Source of the DNA: Rhodocollybia butyracea
Taxonomy: Eukaryota > Basidiomycota > Agaricomycetes > Agaricales > Omphalotaceae
Assembly: GCA_015501585.1 (NCBI GenBank)
Contig: JADNRY010000097.1
Span: 124,001-188,000, forward strand
Direction: 5' to 3'
Length of the DNA stretch: 64,000 nucleotides
Shown in pieces: positions 45,124 through 55,263 of this stretch (within the stretch, counting starts at the first letter, position 1; every line of letters starts with the position of its first letter). The notes beneath the pieces are model-generated. The model worked only from the letters and a program-made list of their open reading frames with translations. It was not told the origin of the DNA and did no database searches. The translations under genes were made by a program, and so were the position numbers.

Positions 45124-46558
45124 TGCTCGGAATATTTTGTAGTACTAGTACCGTAACTTTACGCCGTCCTTTCGTAGCTTTTTTGGTTAAGGCTCTCATT
45201 ATGGTACATGACTTGATTTTTTCCTGCCCAGATCTACAAATTGAGATACTTATCTATTTCAGAGCACCCGACTTTCCAAGAATTTAAGCTAACCTGGGAG
45301 CTAACGCTTACACCGTGAGCGCTGTCTTGAGGATCAGAAACTCCTAACTCTTCCAGAGCCTACTTCACGTGTGTCGTTTAACAACTCCGAACGTACGTGT
45401 ACGCGGTCTAACTATTCCCTGATCCATCGTATGTATTGCTTCGCTCAAGCCACAGCCATAGTCGACCCAGTTTATCTCCTGGGCACTCCCGAAGATGCTG
45501 CAGCAATGCTTACACGGGAGCGCAAACAACTCGGCGTATCAATAACAAATCCTATAAGTACCTGTAAGTAAATCAACACTAGTTAGGTCACCGGTACATC
45601 GATATAAAAAGACTCACCTTCAGAAGTACAGGAGGGTGCAAACAGCTGAGGATAACCAGAAGGGACTATTAAAGTATATAACGATACGGGCTGTGGCGCG
45701 CTATCTCAATAGTCGTTTCCGGACTAAAACCCCAGCCGGCGCAAATGCAAGACTGTGCCAGCCGGTGTACAAAACCGAGGTGCGGGTTTTGGGTACACGA
45801 TACCTCAAAACGTGTGTCCGAGTGAACAGAATCTTCAAAAATGGCTTCACAGCCTAAACACCACTACTCAGACGATGCACCCGCCCATCTTCCCTTCGCC
45901 GCCTGAGATCAACTAATGAGCGTTTGAACTCTTGGAACATTCCGAGATGACCCTCAATACAACTTGAATGATATGGGCTAATACATATGAGCCGATTGCC
46001 GACTGATAACTTGAAGCGCTGGCGCGGTCAAAGCAACACATATCTTCCCAAAAACGTCAAAGAAAAAAATGCAACGATTGAATGCAGTTGAGTAACTAAA
46101 CATACATATGGTATAACATAAAATATACAACGTTGACCAGCGTACCTTCAAAACAAGCAAGAAAAAAATACATTCTGAGCATCAAGCACCATGCGATGGG
46201 AGAGTGGAAACGACAAAAAAAAAATCAAATCAAAATCTAAGTAAAACAAGAAAAAAAAAAGGATTCTAAATTATCCAAGAATACCAAACGATCGCGAGGA
46301 CAATGAACGGTTCTAGCCGGGAAAAGACAGGATACAAGCAAGCAAAACAAACAAACAGGAAAGCAATAGCGACATCTAGCAGATACAAGAACAAGCATAA
46401 GAAAAACATAGAAACATAGAAAGACCAAATCCCTCGAGGACGGTCTAGTCGTAAATAGAGCAGTAATGGTATGGTATAAATTCGCCCTCTCGGAGGTGCG
46501 GTCATTGTGTGTACAAACCAACGCAGCGCGGTGCGACACTGGGTTCACACAAGTAGTT
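45124..46558. other. no gene seen; 3' flank of the ferric reductase
   Basis: About 1.4 kb. The part from about 46,280 is the 3' untranslated side of the ferric reductase and is duplicated at about 43,040-43,160. Poly-A/poly-T-rich patches near 46,200-46,260. Confidence 0.4.
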
Positions 46559-48770
46559 TTACCATCCAAAGGTTCTAAGTGGCGAAAAAAAATCGAGTTT
46601 TAGTACACCAAGCATGTAACGCAGGGGCAGTAGAAGAACGTACTCGTTATGAATTTCGATACCGCCAACCTGGTTTCTCCTGACGGGATCTACCTTCCCT
46701 ACTTCTACGGTAACGGAATCCGACAATCCTACCGGTCCACAGACACCTAAAAAATTTCGATAAGCCCCTTCTGGTAACACCGAGTAAGAAGAGTCAAGAA
46801 AAATCCACACACCTACTATGACACCGGTGATCTTCTCGGTATTCTTCACACCGGTCCCGTAAGCTACAGCCCTCTCAATGGAAGCTTCAATAATCTTCGA
46901 CACTTTCGGGCGCCCGGGAGCCAACGTAAGAGAAGTAGACCTGAAGAAATCGTCCGAAAACGGGAACTTTCCAATTGGGGCACGAGTGTAGAAGACGGAT
47001 ATCCGAATAGGCGTGAAGACACTTTGTTGGACCAGGGAAGTCAATAAAGGAAGGAGGGGGACCAACGAGGCTATTAAACGAAATTGGTTGAAAAAGAAAA
47101 GGAGAACGCGAGTGTAGAAACGTACATGGATCTTGAACACTCCACACCAAGTGGATAACCTTGACGCGACTGTGGCCTTCTAGGTCCTTCTGAATGAGAT
47201 CCTGGATCGCGGAAAGAGCGAACGTGATACCGCTTCCGCCGGCAACGAAAACAGCGGCAGAAAAACTCGAAAAGATCCGGTGCCCAGGACCGCCTACACG
47301 GCTCAATAGTGAGCATTGACCAGAGAAAAAAAAGAAAAGTTCTTACCATAGGGACCATCAATGCAAACCTTGACTTTCCTCGCGTTATCGCCGCCCTCAT
47401 ACTCGCTCGATTTTGCCAGATCATACAACTTGTTCGTCCAATCGCCGGCCTTCTTGCACATCAGAATCATGCCTTCCTCGCCCTTGACGATGGAAGCGAT
47501 AGTGAAAGGATGGACTTCGAATATCCCGATTCCCATTCCGGTGGAGAGTACACGCAAGCGAATATGTTGTCCAGCGCGCCATCCGTCGTTGATAGAGCGT
47601 ATTTCCACGCGGGTGACTCCTAGTTCGGGCAGTGGCGAATAGTGGCGGTTGCAACACGTGTCTTGATCCAACGCATGAGGATGTCGAACACGAAGAGGGC
47701 GACGGCGGCGAGGACGTAGGGCACTGTAGCGGGGTTATGTGACACAATCTAAGTAACACGTTTAGACAACATAATCGAGGGAGGTGGAGGAAAGACTAAC
47801 CGCTGGGAGGATAAGTATGAAGCTGATTATGTGGGTGGAGAGGAACATGTTGTAAAATTTATCCCGCATCCAACGCGTTGAGAAAAGGACAAGGACATCG
47901 GCGCAAATGAGTGCGATAAGACCCCAGTAGTTGGATGGTACAGCGATCTGGTTCATGAACACTCCTTCGAGGTTCCATTTGTAGACTTTGAAAGCAAACA
48001 TAAGTTGATTATGGACAACGCAACGTAAAGCTATACTAAAAGCTTACTATAGCCGAGCCGTGAATGTTGACTGAGAGGACGACGACGCGACCGATGACAC
48101 GGTGAAGGATATGAACCTGCGCAACAGAAAAACTCAAGCCAAATTTGAGAGATCATCGAGAAACGACTAACCTGTTCATAACCAGCGCCGAGGAACAATC
48201 CCAGAAGGTTGTTCTTCGTCGAAAAAGCGAACACGAAAGGCAATTGAGATACACCGATCCATCCGTAACGGATAGGATCAGTGAACGGGTTCGTTTTATA
48301 GAACGCAGGATAAAAGAGCGTAGAGAGATATATCACAATGATAATGACTTGGAGAACGGACATCCCAGGGCTAAAACGAGTATGCAAAACTTGAAGAACA
48401 CTTTGCAGAAAACGCGGGCATGCGGAGACATGAGGCGGGTACGACGGATCTATTCCCTTCTCGTTGACGCGATGAGCAGAGGACCAATGGGAATCATCCG
48501 TAGCCAAATCCCGATGGTGGGTTCCAGCCTGAGAGTTGAATTCGACTCTGCGACCTGCGCTTCGTCGAAGATTTGTATGCGAAAGAATAAACCCATTAGA
48601 CCATTCTGAAAACCTCCACAGACGGGCCAAAAAGCGGGGCAGCCGGAAAAGGACTACGGTTGCGAAGATTGCGAGGAGAAAAAGATTGATGTGGTAGACG
48701 AGAGTAGCTGGATTTGCGCTACTTTCGAAAGAGATAACAGTGGTGCTGTGACTGCAGCGTAGGAAGCCAT
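46559..48770 (-). CDS. ferric/cupric reductase (FRE family), possibly frameshifted
   Basis: Membrane flavocytochrome that reduces extracellular Fe(III) before uptake. In order from ATG 48,770: helix LVYHINLFLLAIFATVVLF; a hydrophilic loop; helices with the heme ligand pattern EQVHILHRVIGRVVVL and NIHG; NYWGLIALICADVLVLFST and FLSTHIISFILIL; the FAD site HPFTIAS; the NADPH-site glycines AAVFVAGGSGITFALSA; and an end in FGW with TAA 46,561-46,559. Several GT-AG introns fit. Problems: no ATG is in frame with the first helix without a 1-nt shift near 48,740, one intron near 48,040 does not phase cleanly, and near 47,636 TTCGCCACTGCCCG needs one extra C to keep ATIR-LPELGVTRVE in frame. These could be sequencing errors or recent decay. 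Its 3' end is duplicated at 43.0-43.6 kb. The siderophore transporter lies 6.5 kb upstream. Confidence 0.8.
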
Positions 48771-50037
48771 GAATGCAAGTGAATGGAAAAGTTAAACGAG
48801 AGGAATTGCTAGTACAAGACTAGACTAAGGGAAATCTAAGTTGGTTGTTCGTGACAAACTCGTTCGCTGGAAAGGAATTGGGTGCGACAAGGGAGTCACG
48901 GAGCAACCAGCAAGTCCTTATAAATACAAAAACGAACATGATGAACGTTACAGCATCATGCCCTACACGTTCACGGCCGTAATCCGGAGGAAAAACCTTT
49001 GTACAGAAGATCAGTGACCATTTTTAGAAGTTTTTCGGTCCTGATCCGCTTATCGCTCCAAGTCAGGCTCCACGTTGCTACGGACCAGCCTGGAAATCTG
49101 GGAATGTTCTGCCCCTGTGCCCCTGTATGTAGCTCGGTCCTCCTGTGTAACTTACATACGTCGGTAGCAAGGCACGGCCTCTGATAGTTTTGGTAACCCC
49201 CGGAGATCATCGGTCCTCAAATCATTCCAGTAACATTCCAGTACCTCGAGAGATGCCCGGTGATTGAGACCGAGGATACAATTAATTAACGATACGATAC
49301 CTCGAAACTTGTGAAGACGAAACTTGAACTCGGTCATGATACTTACCTATTCACGAGTCGATATCTCCTTGGGCTTGTCGGTTAGGTACGCCGATGCCGT
49401 TTTAGCAGCAATGTAAGTATGAAAGGTTGTTTCTAGGGGGAAATATTAATCTTCCAATAACGATTTCTTGTCGCAAAGACTTACGATGAGAAGCGCAGCT
49501 AATAGTAGTACTCTGATTCGAAGCAACGTCTCTCAAGATTAAATCTTAATCAACAGTGCCTAACGAGTTGTAAACGAGAGAACCAAAATCAACTCACTAG
49601 AATGTTTGCAACGAGTTCGCAACATAGCGTTACTAGGACATCATAAATCTACTACCGCCGTCAGTGGCGCCCAGCCCAAGCACTCGAACACGGCGAGCTG
49701 AAAGCGATACCAGAGCGGCACCACGGAAGGCCTCCCGAGGCTCGAATCCTCGGTGTCACAGCCGACTTTGGATCCTCATACTAGTAGTATGTTCAGCCTG
49801 TGAACTGATTATCATAGTAAGACGCTCGGGAACGCGAGTTGCGCTGTTAAGCATACTAAGAACCAAAGCTTTTTCTCTTCGCGCGAAGTCACGATGACGT
49901 GTCTTGAGCAAAGTCGAGAGATTCTGTACAAATACAGTGAGTGTTCAAACGTTCAATATTCAATATCAATGTTCAGATCATCAGAGTCCAGTTTGAGAGC
50001 AACGGATTTCGATTCGGGCTTGATTAGTTTCCTGACT
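48771..50037. other. ferric reductase promoter and spacer; no gene seen
   Basis: A TATA-like TTATAAATAC lies at about 48,918. No perfect iron-type GATA pair (ATCWGATAA) was seen here, unlike the transporter promoter. A tRNA-like remnant is noted at 49,664. Confidence 0.35.
49664..49760 (+). tRNA. tRNA-like sequence with intact T-arm, doubtful
   Basis: CGAGG-CTCGAAT-CCTCG forms a perfect T-arm with a near-consensus B box (GGCTCGAATCC). It is followed by GTGTCAC, which can pair with GTGGCGC at 49,664-49,670 (two G-U pairs) as an acceptor stem, and by A as discriminator. The D-arm, anticodon arm and A box do not fold convincingly in the 97 nt. Probably a decayed tRNA or the head of a tRNA-derived element. 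Confidence 0.2.
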
Positions 50038-50446
50038 ATGAGCTATGTGCGCGCAGTCCGACATATCCTCGGGGATACAGTCGGTGAGAGGCTGTACTTC
50101 TCACCTTGAGGCAATCAAACTTCTCCTGCGCCTGACATTAAGATATACCATCAGTGCTAATGAAACTCGCAGACCACGCCCAAGATGCGTTGGAAACCGA
50201 GAAGAGAATCCTGTGCTTTTCGGAGCATATTAGCACGTTGCCTGCGAGTGTCATGTATCTGTTTGTCCAAAGCCGGCTACTGGAAGTACTGGAGGAGAAC
50301 GAGTGAGATGGCTTGTTGTACAGCTTCACCAGCGCTAATTTGATGAGCTCAGGCGCTTACTGGGTCCCATGACTGTATATCGCCCCAACTTCCAAGCGCA
50401 TATCTTGTTCTTTTACTCGCGTACCAATATCACAAGCCACAACTGA
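50038..50446 (+). CDS. small unknown gene (99 aa)
   Basis: Three exons, 50,038-50,083, 50,143-50,302 and 50,353-50,446, join in one frame (300 nt). The product reads MSYVRAVRHILGDTV, then a helical segment DIPSVLMKLADHAQDALE and YLFVQSRLLEVLEENERLL. Amphipathic helices suggest a coiled-coil or adaptor protein. The stop lies 11 nt before the ATG of the next small gene, so both could be parts of one longer gene whose joining intron I could not place. Family not recognised. Confidence 0.45.
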
Positions 50447-50457
50447 TTTCGGGCAGA

Positions 50458-50938
50458 ATGGATGCATTGAAGGACGAAATATATGCCTTGAACAACAGAA
50501 TGGATGCATTAACGAAAGAATTGCACATTGTGAGCCCTGCCAAACTAATAGGGGTTGTACAACGCCGACTAAAGCACGTTATCCAGAGTTTGAATTCCCA
50601 GAGGGTGACGGGCGAAGATATTCCTTACAAGGAGATTCAATCTATTGATGGGTCGTTCCCGAACCAGGCAAACGTATGTTCTGAGTTGGTTCTGAGCGAA
50701 CGTTCTGGACCTTGACTTATCCTTCTTTAATCAGGGCGCTCGGTCAGCTCTCCCTCCCATTCACAACATCATGGATCTACACAATCTGACTCCGGCAGAA
50801 CTTGCACATTATTTGCATGGTCACGGACTCTCTGAAGATCCTGCCGCCACGAGCAGGGACATATTGGCTCGAGCCATTGGCTGTACTGTGTTCCGTGCCT
50901 GGCAAGTCTTCCTATCATCCCAATGTTGCAGCATCTGA
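50458..50938 (+). CDS. small unknown gene with a SAP-like helix pair (139 aa)
   Basis: Two exons, 50,458-50,673 and 50,735-50,938, joined in phase by a GTATGT...ATCAG intron. Exon 1 is a heptad-like coiled coil (LKDEIYALNNRMDALTKEL). Exon 2 has MDLHNLTPAELAHYLHGHGL followed by SEDPAATSRDILARAIG, which resembles the L-T-x-x-E-L-x-x-x-L-x-x-x-G-L pattern of SAP nucleic-acid-binding motifs. That resemblance is by eye only. No other domain recognised. Confidence 0.45.
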
Positions 50939-51954
50939 TTGCGATTTATCTGTAGATATCGCTTTAGTTGCAGATGCAACGTGTGTAGATAGACAATAGA
51001 CGATGTAACATTATTCGAACTTTCCAGCAATTGGCATACTCTTCCCTTGGATCTTTGACTCGATGTGAGTTTCAACACGCGCCGAAGTTTTTTGTATTCA
51101 TCTGCCATTTGCGCGCGCGATCCCATGAGCACTTTGTTCCCCTAGTTTCCCCTAGTGTCTTCTTTTTTCCTGGTCGCTTCTTTCTAGAAGCTTTTGACAA
51201 CCAAGTAGCTTGCACGACTCCACTAAACTGCGGTTGAAAACAGTTGCCGCTGAGCCTCCCACACGACGCGACGCGCGAAACCCACAGGTGACTAGTGATT
51301 CATACAACGATGGCCTGTCCACGGAAAACCAAAGCTCGGTCCATGTTTTTTTTCTGTGTTATCTACCAACTAACCCTTTTTATGTAGGCTATCTTTACTT
51401 CGGACGCTAACTGGACTCTGGATGCTCAATATCCTAAAGCCCAAAAGTCCACTGTAATAGATTTATTCAACGTGTCGCGCGGCCTCTCTTACAACGTAAA
51501 TACTTGCTTCATGGCTCAATATGTGTCTCCAATGCCTAACCTCCAATGCTATCTCTTCTAAACCTCTCAGGTACATCTACTGCAACACGGTTCTCCTCCT
51601 GTGGGCTATCGAACGAATTAACTCCTGCGGGCCATCGAACGAATTGATCGTATCTCGGACAATACATCTATTATCTGGCTATCCCGATTTGGAATCGTCC
51701 AAGCCATGGAAAGTCTCAAGAACGTTGTGTATATTGTATGTCATGTCGGCGAGTTGATGAGAGTCGGATGTTTAGTGGTGTAAGAGTTTGTGGGGCGGAG
51801 AGAAGGGAGTGTGCGGCGGCTTCGCTTACATCAAGTTCCACTTCGGCGCAGCTATTATCGAGCTGGAGAGGTATGAAATAGAGATTCGAGAATATAATAC
51901 ACAATTACACCACTAGGGCCCTTCTTCTTTCGACACCGCAGGTTACAAAATCTG
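50939..51954. other. no gene seen
   Basis: About 1 kb. CGAACGAATTAACTCCTGCGGGCCATCGAACGAATT at about 51,608-51,643 contains a short direct repeat (GCYATCGAACGAATT). No supported frame. Confidence 0.4.
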
Positions 51955-53200
51955 TCAAAGTCCAACAAACGACTGCTGCCACTCCCGTACCTTAGCCATC
52001 TGCTGAGGCTTGATGATTTCCTGTCTTTTGAGCTGTTCTTCTTCGAAAGTAGGAGCCAATTCAGGATTTGCCATCCGTGTAAAGTTCCAAAGCGCAGCAG
52101 TACTTATAATATCAGGAAGATCGGAGTCAATTGCTTCCAAATCTGCAGCGCGTTTATCCCGCTTGCTATCTTGACGACGTTTTATTTCATCAGCTTTCTT
52201 TTCCTCCGTGTTTTGTGCAGTGTGGGGTCCCTCCCGTGTAAGAAATTCCTTAAAAGATTTAACCCCCCAGAGTTTCACAACCGTGCAAGCGTATAGATGA
52301 TTGAGGATGAGTTTCGAAGGGTTCGCGGATTCACCCTCGCTCCATTCCAGGTCGGCGTTGATGTTGTGAGCGGGGTCGTCGGCTTTCAAAGACTGTAGAG
52401 TCATCAAGTGATGGTTGGGATCATCGCGCCGGCTTTGGTGAAGATTTGGTCGAAAAGGAACATGTTGGTTTCCCAACTTCCACGTTGGAGTCTGTAAGTG
52501 AAGGTGACACTCAGCCACATTGCAAGATACAAGGGAGCTAGGAGCACATACGCAAAGTATCGAGAAGGGAGTGCGGGTTTTGTTTAGCACTTGGTGAATA
52601 CCTGCATTAACTAGTCTGTTTCGCTGATCGTTAATATCGGAGACAATACCCTCACTCGAGCGTGCGCGCCGGCTGGTTATGTCCTTTAGATACTGATGGA
52701 TCATGTTAGTATGAAGCTGGTCCAAAAGTTGGCGAAATACATTATCGCCTTTCAGTGAATTTATCAGATAAGCAGCTTGGCAGGTGGGTACTGAGGAACC
52801 AGTAAAGGTACATGCCGAATCGCGGGTGAGAACTGTTTCCCGAAAGCCTTCATCCCTCACGCTAGTAACAGACTCTTCAGCGACCGCATATGGATCTATC
52901 CAAGAGACTATTTACCTGGTCAGAACTTAAGGGAGAAGCGTAGAAAGTGTCGCATACCGGATTGGGAGTTCACCATGTAGTAGTATTGGCCACCTGAAGG
53001 GGCTTGATCGTCGTAGTCAACTTCGGTTTCATCGCGGAACAGGGGGCCCTCCAATCCAGTGATACCATAGGCCACAGCGCAAAGCCACCGCAGCGGAGAG
53101 GTAATACCCGATCGAGTTCTGATTTGGGAATCGTCAGCACACCCTTTTCTTGTAGCTTAGTCCCGATCATTCGCAAAGTAAGCGTGAAATCTGGAGACAT
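51955..53200 (-). CDS. HNH-type protein, basidiomycete family, probably catalytically changed
   Basis: The N-terminal exon from ATG 53,200 reads MSPDFTLTLRMIGTKLQEKG. After an intron (52,957-52,896) the frame gives GFRETVLTRDSACTFTGSS and CQAAYLINSLKGDNVF, matching the fungal HNH layout with RD.C..TG and CQAAH[LI]IP.SKGD. The first His of the motif is Tyr here (AAYLIN). Later INDQRNRLVNAGIHQVL keeps the D..N...L....H half. A 60-nt in-frame intron (about 52,558-52,499) precedes TPTWKLGN. The C-terminus is Lys/Glu-rich. Between 53,100 and 53,060 the frame moves from SELDRVLPL to LRWLCAVAYGITGLEGPL, implying a 4-nt insertion near 53,095, or a weak 59-nt intron removing that block. In active members the domain cuts DNA; here activity is doubtful. 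Confidence 0.7.
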
Positions 53201-53491
53201 GTCGAAAGAAACCGGGAGCGCTAAAATAGCGACAACGGCTTCTCGGCATCAGGACGGTAAACTCATGTGATCGCCACGCGATCCCGTGTCACTAGGAATA
53301 TCTCTTTGCCAACCACTTGCTTTCCTCCACTACCATCGCCCTAGCACACTGAAGATCGTCTTTTTTTCCACACAGTAAATCTCGCTACTACGGTCCAACA
53401 GAAACCCTCGAACTAGAAATTAAGAAAGACAACACAATCGACAAATCAACAAACCGACAAACCTACAAACAACCCTCCTGATTTCCAAACG

Positions 53492-54838
53492 ATGCGGAGA
53501 GCACAATCTGTTCGGCACCATTCAAGAGCTTCTCTCTCTGCTCTCTCTTCTACTACATCCAATTCAAACCAATTCGGCACCGCAGGCGGCCAGCTGGCGC
53601 TTCACGCAGACGATCTAGGTGTTCTTCGTGAAGGCGATGAAAGTGATGCAGATGTGCTGAGAAAACAGTTGTTGGAAAAAGACAGGGAATGTGATCGGGT
53701 GAGGATATCCTTCTTGTTTCTCAACATTTCATTTTCTTTATCTCTTAAATCGAGGCAACACGAGGTCAACACGAGATAGAAGCTAATTGTACTAACTACT
53801 GTCCTATGATTTCACAGCTCAAAACCACACTTTCTATTCTACAATCACAATTATCCGTCCGACCGCCTGTAGAACATGTTCAAGCTCTCGAGCGAGAGTA
53901 CAAAGATCAAGAGTTGCTGTTACAGGGTACTCAGCGGGAAAATGAGAGATGTATGGCTGAGATGGAACGGTAGGTGTTGATCTTTTTCAAGGCTTTACGG
54001 CTCCGAGCAAGAGTCACGAATTGCTATCGCCGACGAGGCTATTCTTTCATCATTCTTTCGTCGATTCATCCTTTCGTTCATTCGTTCATATCCTTCGATC
54101 CTTGGCCAATGAATATATATTAATATCATTTTCTCTTTCTTTTTCCGCCTCTAGAATGAAGATCCGTGAAAAGATGCTTGAAAGAGAGTTAGCGAGATTA
54201 GCTGGGGATAATTGGCAAGTAAGTCGTTCTTCGTTCTTTTCCCAGTTCGTGCTTTTTCCTTGTTTCCTTTCGTGCTCTTCCTTCCTTCCAAGTCATAGTT
54301 TTCGTTATCGTCACCTATGCTTGCTGTCTGAGTCCACATTTCAGAACCCGAACTTGTCCACCTTCTTTTACATACTTCACGCATTCTACTAACAATGTTT
54401 CTCACCACTATCACTGCCATCCCTCCATCCCTTCCACAGGCATCACTAGACATATCCCCCGCTCCTGCAGCTACAATTGGTACCCTCGGTAGTCGTATGC
54501 ATCAACGCTCCAACACTACTTCCAGCACATCCGGCTCCACTTCGAATTCTGGATCTTTCGGATCTTCTCTTAATCCCACTCTTAATCCAACGATTAACAC
54601 ATCCAACGCTACCTCCGCCGCTATCCTCTCCACTGATGGTTTTACGGCCTCTCCTATCCAAGATCAAAACAGTTCACCAACGACAGATCCTGCCGCAGTC
54701 GCTACACAAATCGATAAAATCCGCCTCTTAATCCTGGGCATGGAGACGCGGTTATCAAAACGGGAAGAGCATCTGCAGGAGATTGTTAACAGGGCGGAGG
54801 AGGAGGGAAGGAGGTGGAAGGAGGTTGGGCAGGCTTGA
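53492..54838 (+). CDS. coiled-coil protein (273 aa)
   Basis: Exons 53,492-53,698, 53,818-53,969, 54,155-54,218 and 54,440-54,838 keep one frame (822 nt). It starts MRRAQSVRHHSRASLSALSS, then heptad-rich DADVLRKQLLEKDRECDR, LKTTLSILQSQLSV, LEREYKDQELLLQGTQREN and MKIREKMLERELARLAGD. A Ser/Thr/Asn-rich linker follows, then a final coil IDKIRLLILGMETRLSKREEHLQEIVNRAEEE. Intron 1 has a good branch site (ACTAACT). Likely a structural or scaffold protein, since long coils with a disordered linker are common in polarity and septum factors. No specific family is claimed. Divergent from the HNH gene with about 290 bp between starts. Confidence 0.85.
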
Positions 54839-55263
54839 GGCTTCGATCTGGTGTGTTTGTTTCGTGCTGTGTTTTTTATTTTGTTGGAGAGTATGATCAG
54901 TCTTTGGATAATGTATAATTTTCTGCTATCGTTCGTTCGCATCTTACTCGTCATATATATACATACGTATGCATGTATTTGTACTGCTATCTCAAATCTT
55001 ATCGCTTTGTAGTAACCTCAAAACCATGTGTTTGACAAGTCAAGAGAAACCCGAGGGGCTTTCCGGCCAGAAACGTCCCAGGCTGTAAAATAACCGTGAC
55101 GATAATGCGTAGCTATTTATTAAGTACCCAGAACAGAAAAACAAAGAAAAAATCTATGGATGTGGATATCAGTGAACATGAATACATGTCTACTTTTGAT
55201 AGTGAGAAGATCAACTTTCAAACGTCGTTACTCGTGAAGGGAGTACAGAATTACATGTGAACT
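54839..55263. terminator. shared 3' region between two convergent genes
   Basis: 425 bp between the stop of the coiled-coil gene (+) and the stop of the siderophore transporter (-). T-rich TTTTTTATTTTG lies just after the first, and TATATATACATACGTATGCATG at about 54,953. No coding region. Confidence 0.4.

Noticed and set aside
49664..49760. Functional tRNA gene
   Set aside because: T-arm and acceptor can pair, but no plausible D-arm, A box or anticodon stem; kept only as a low-confidence remnant.
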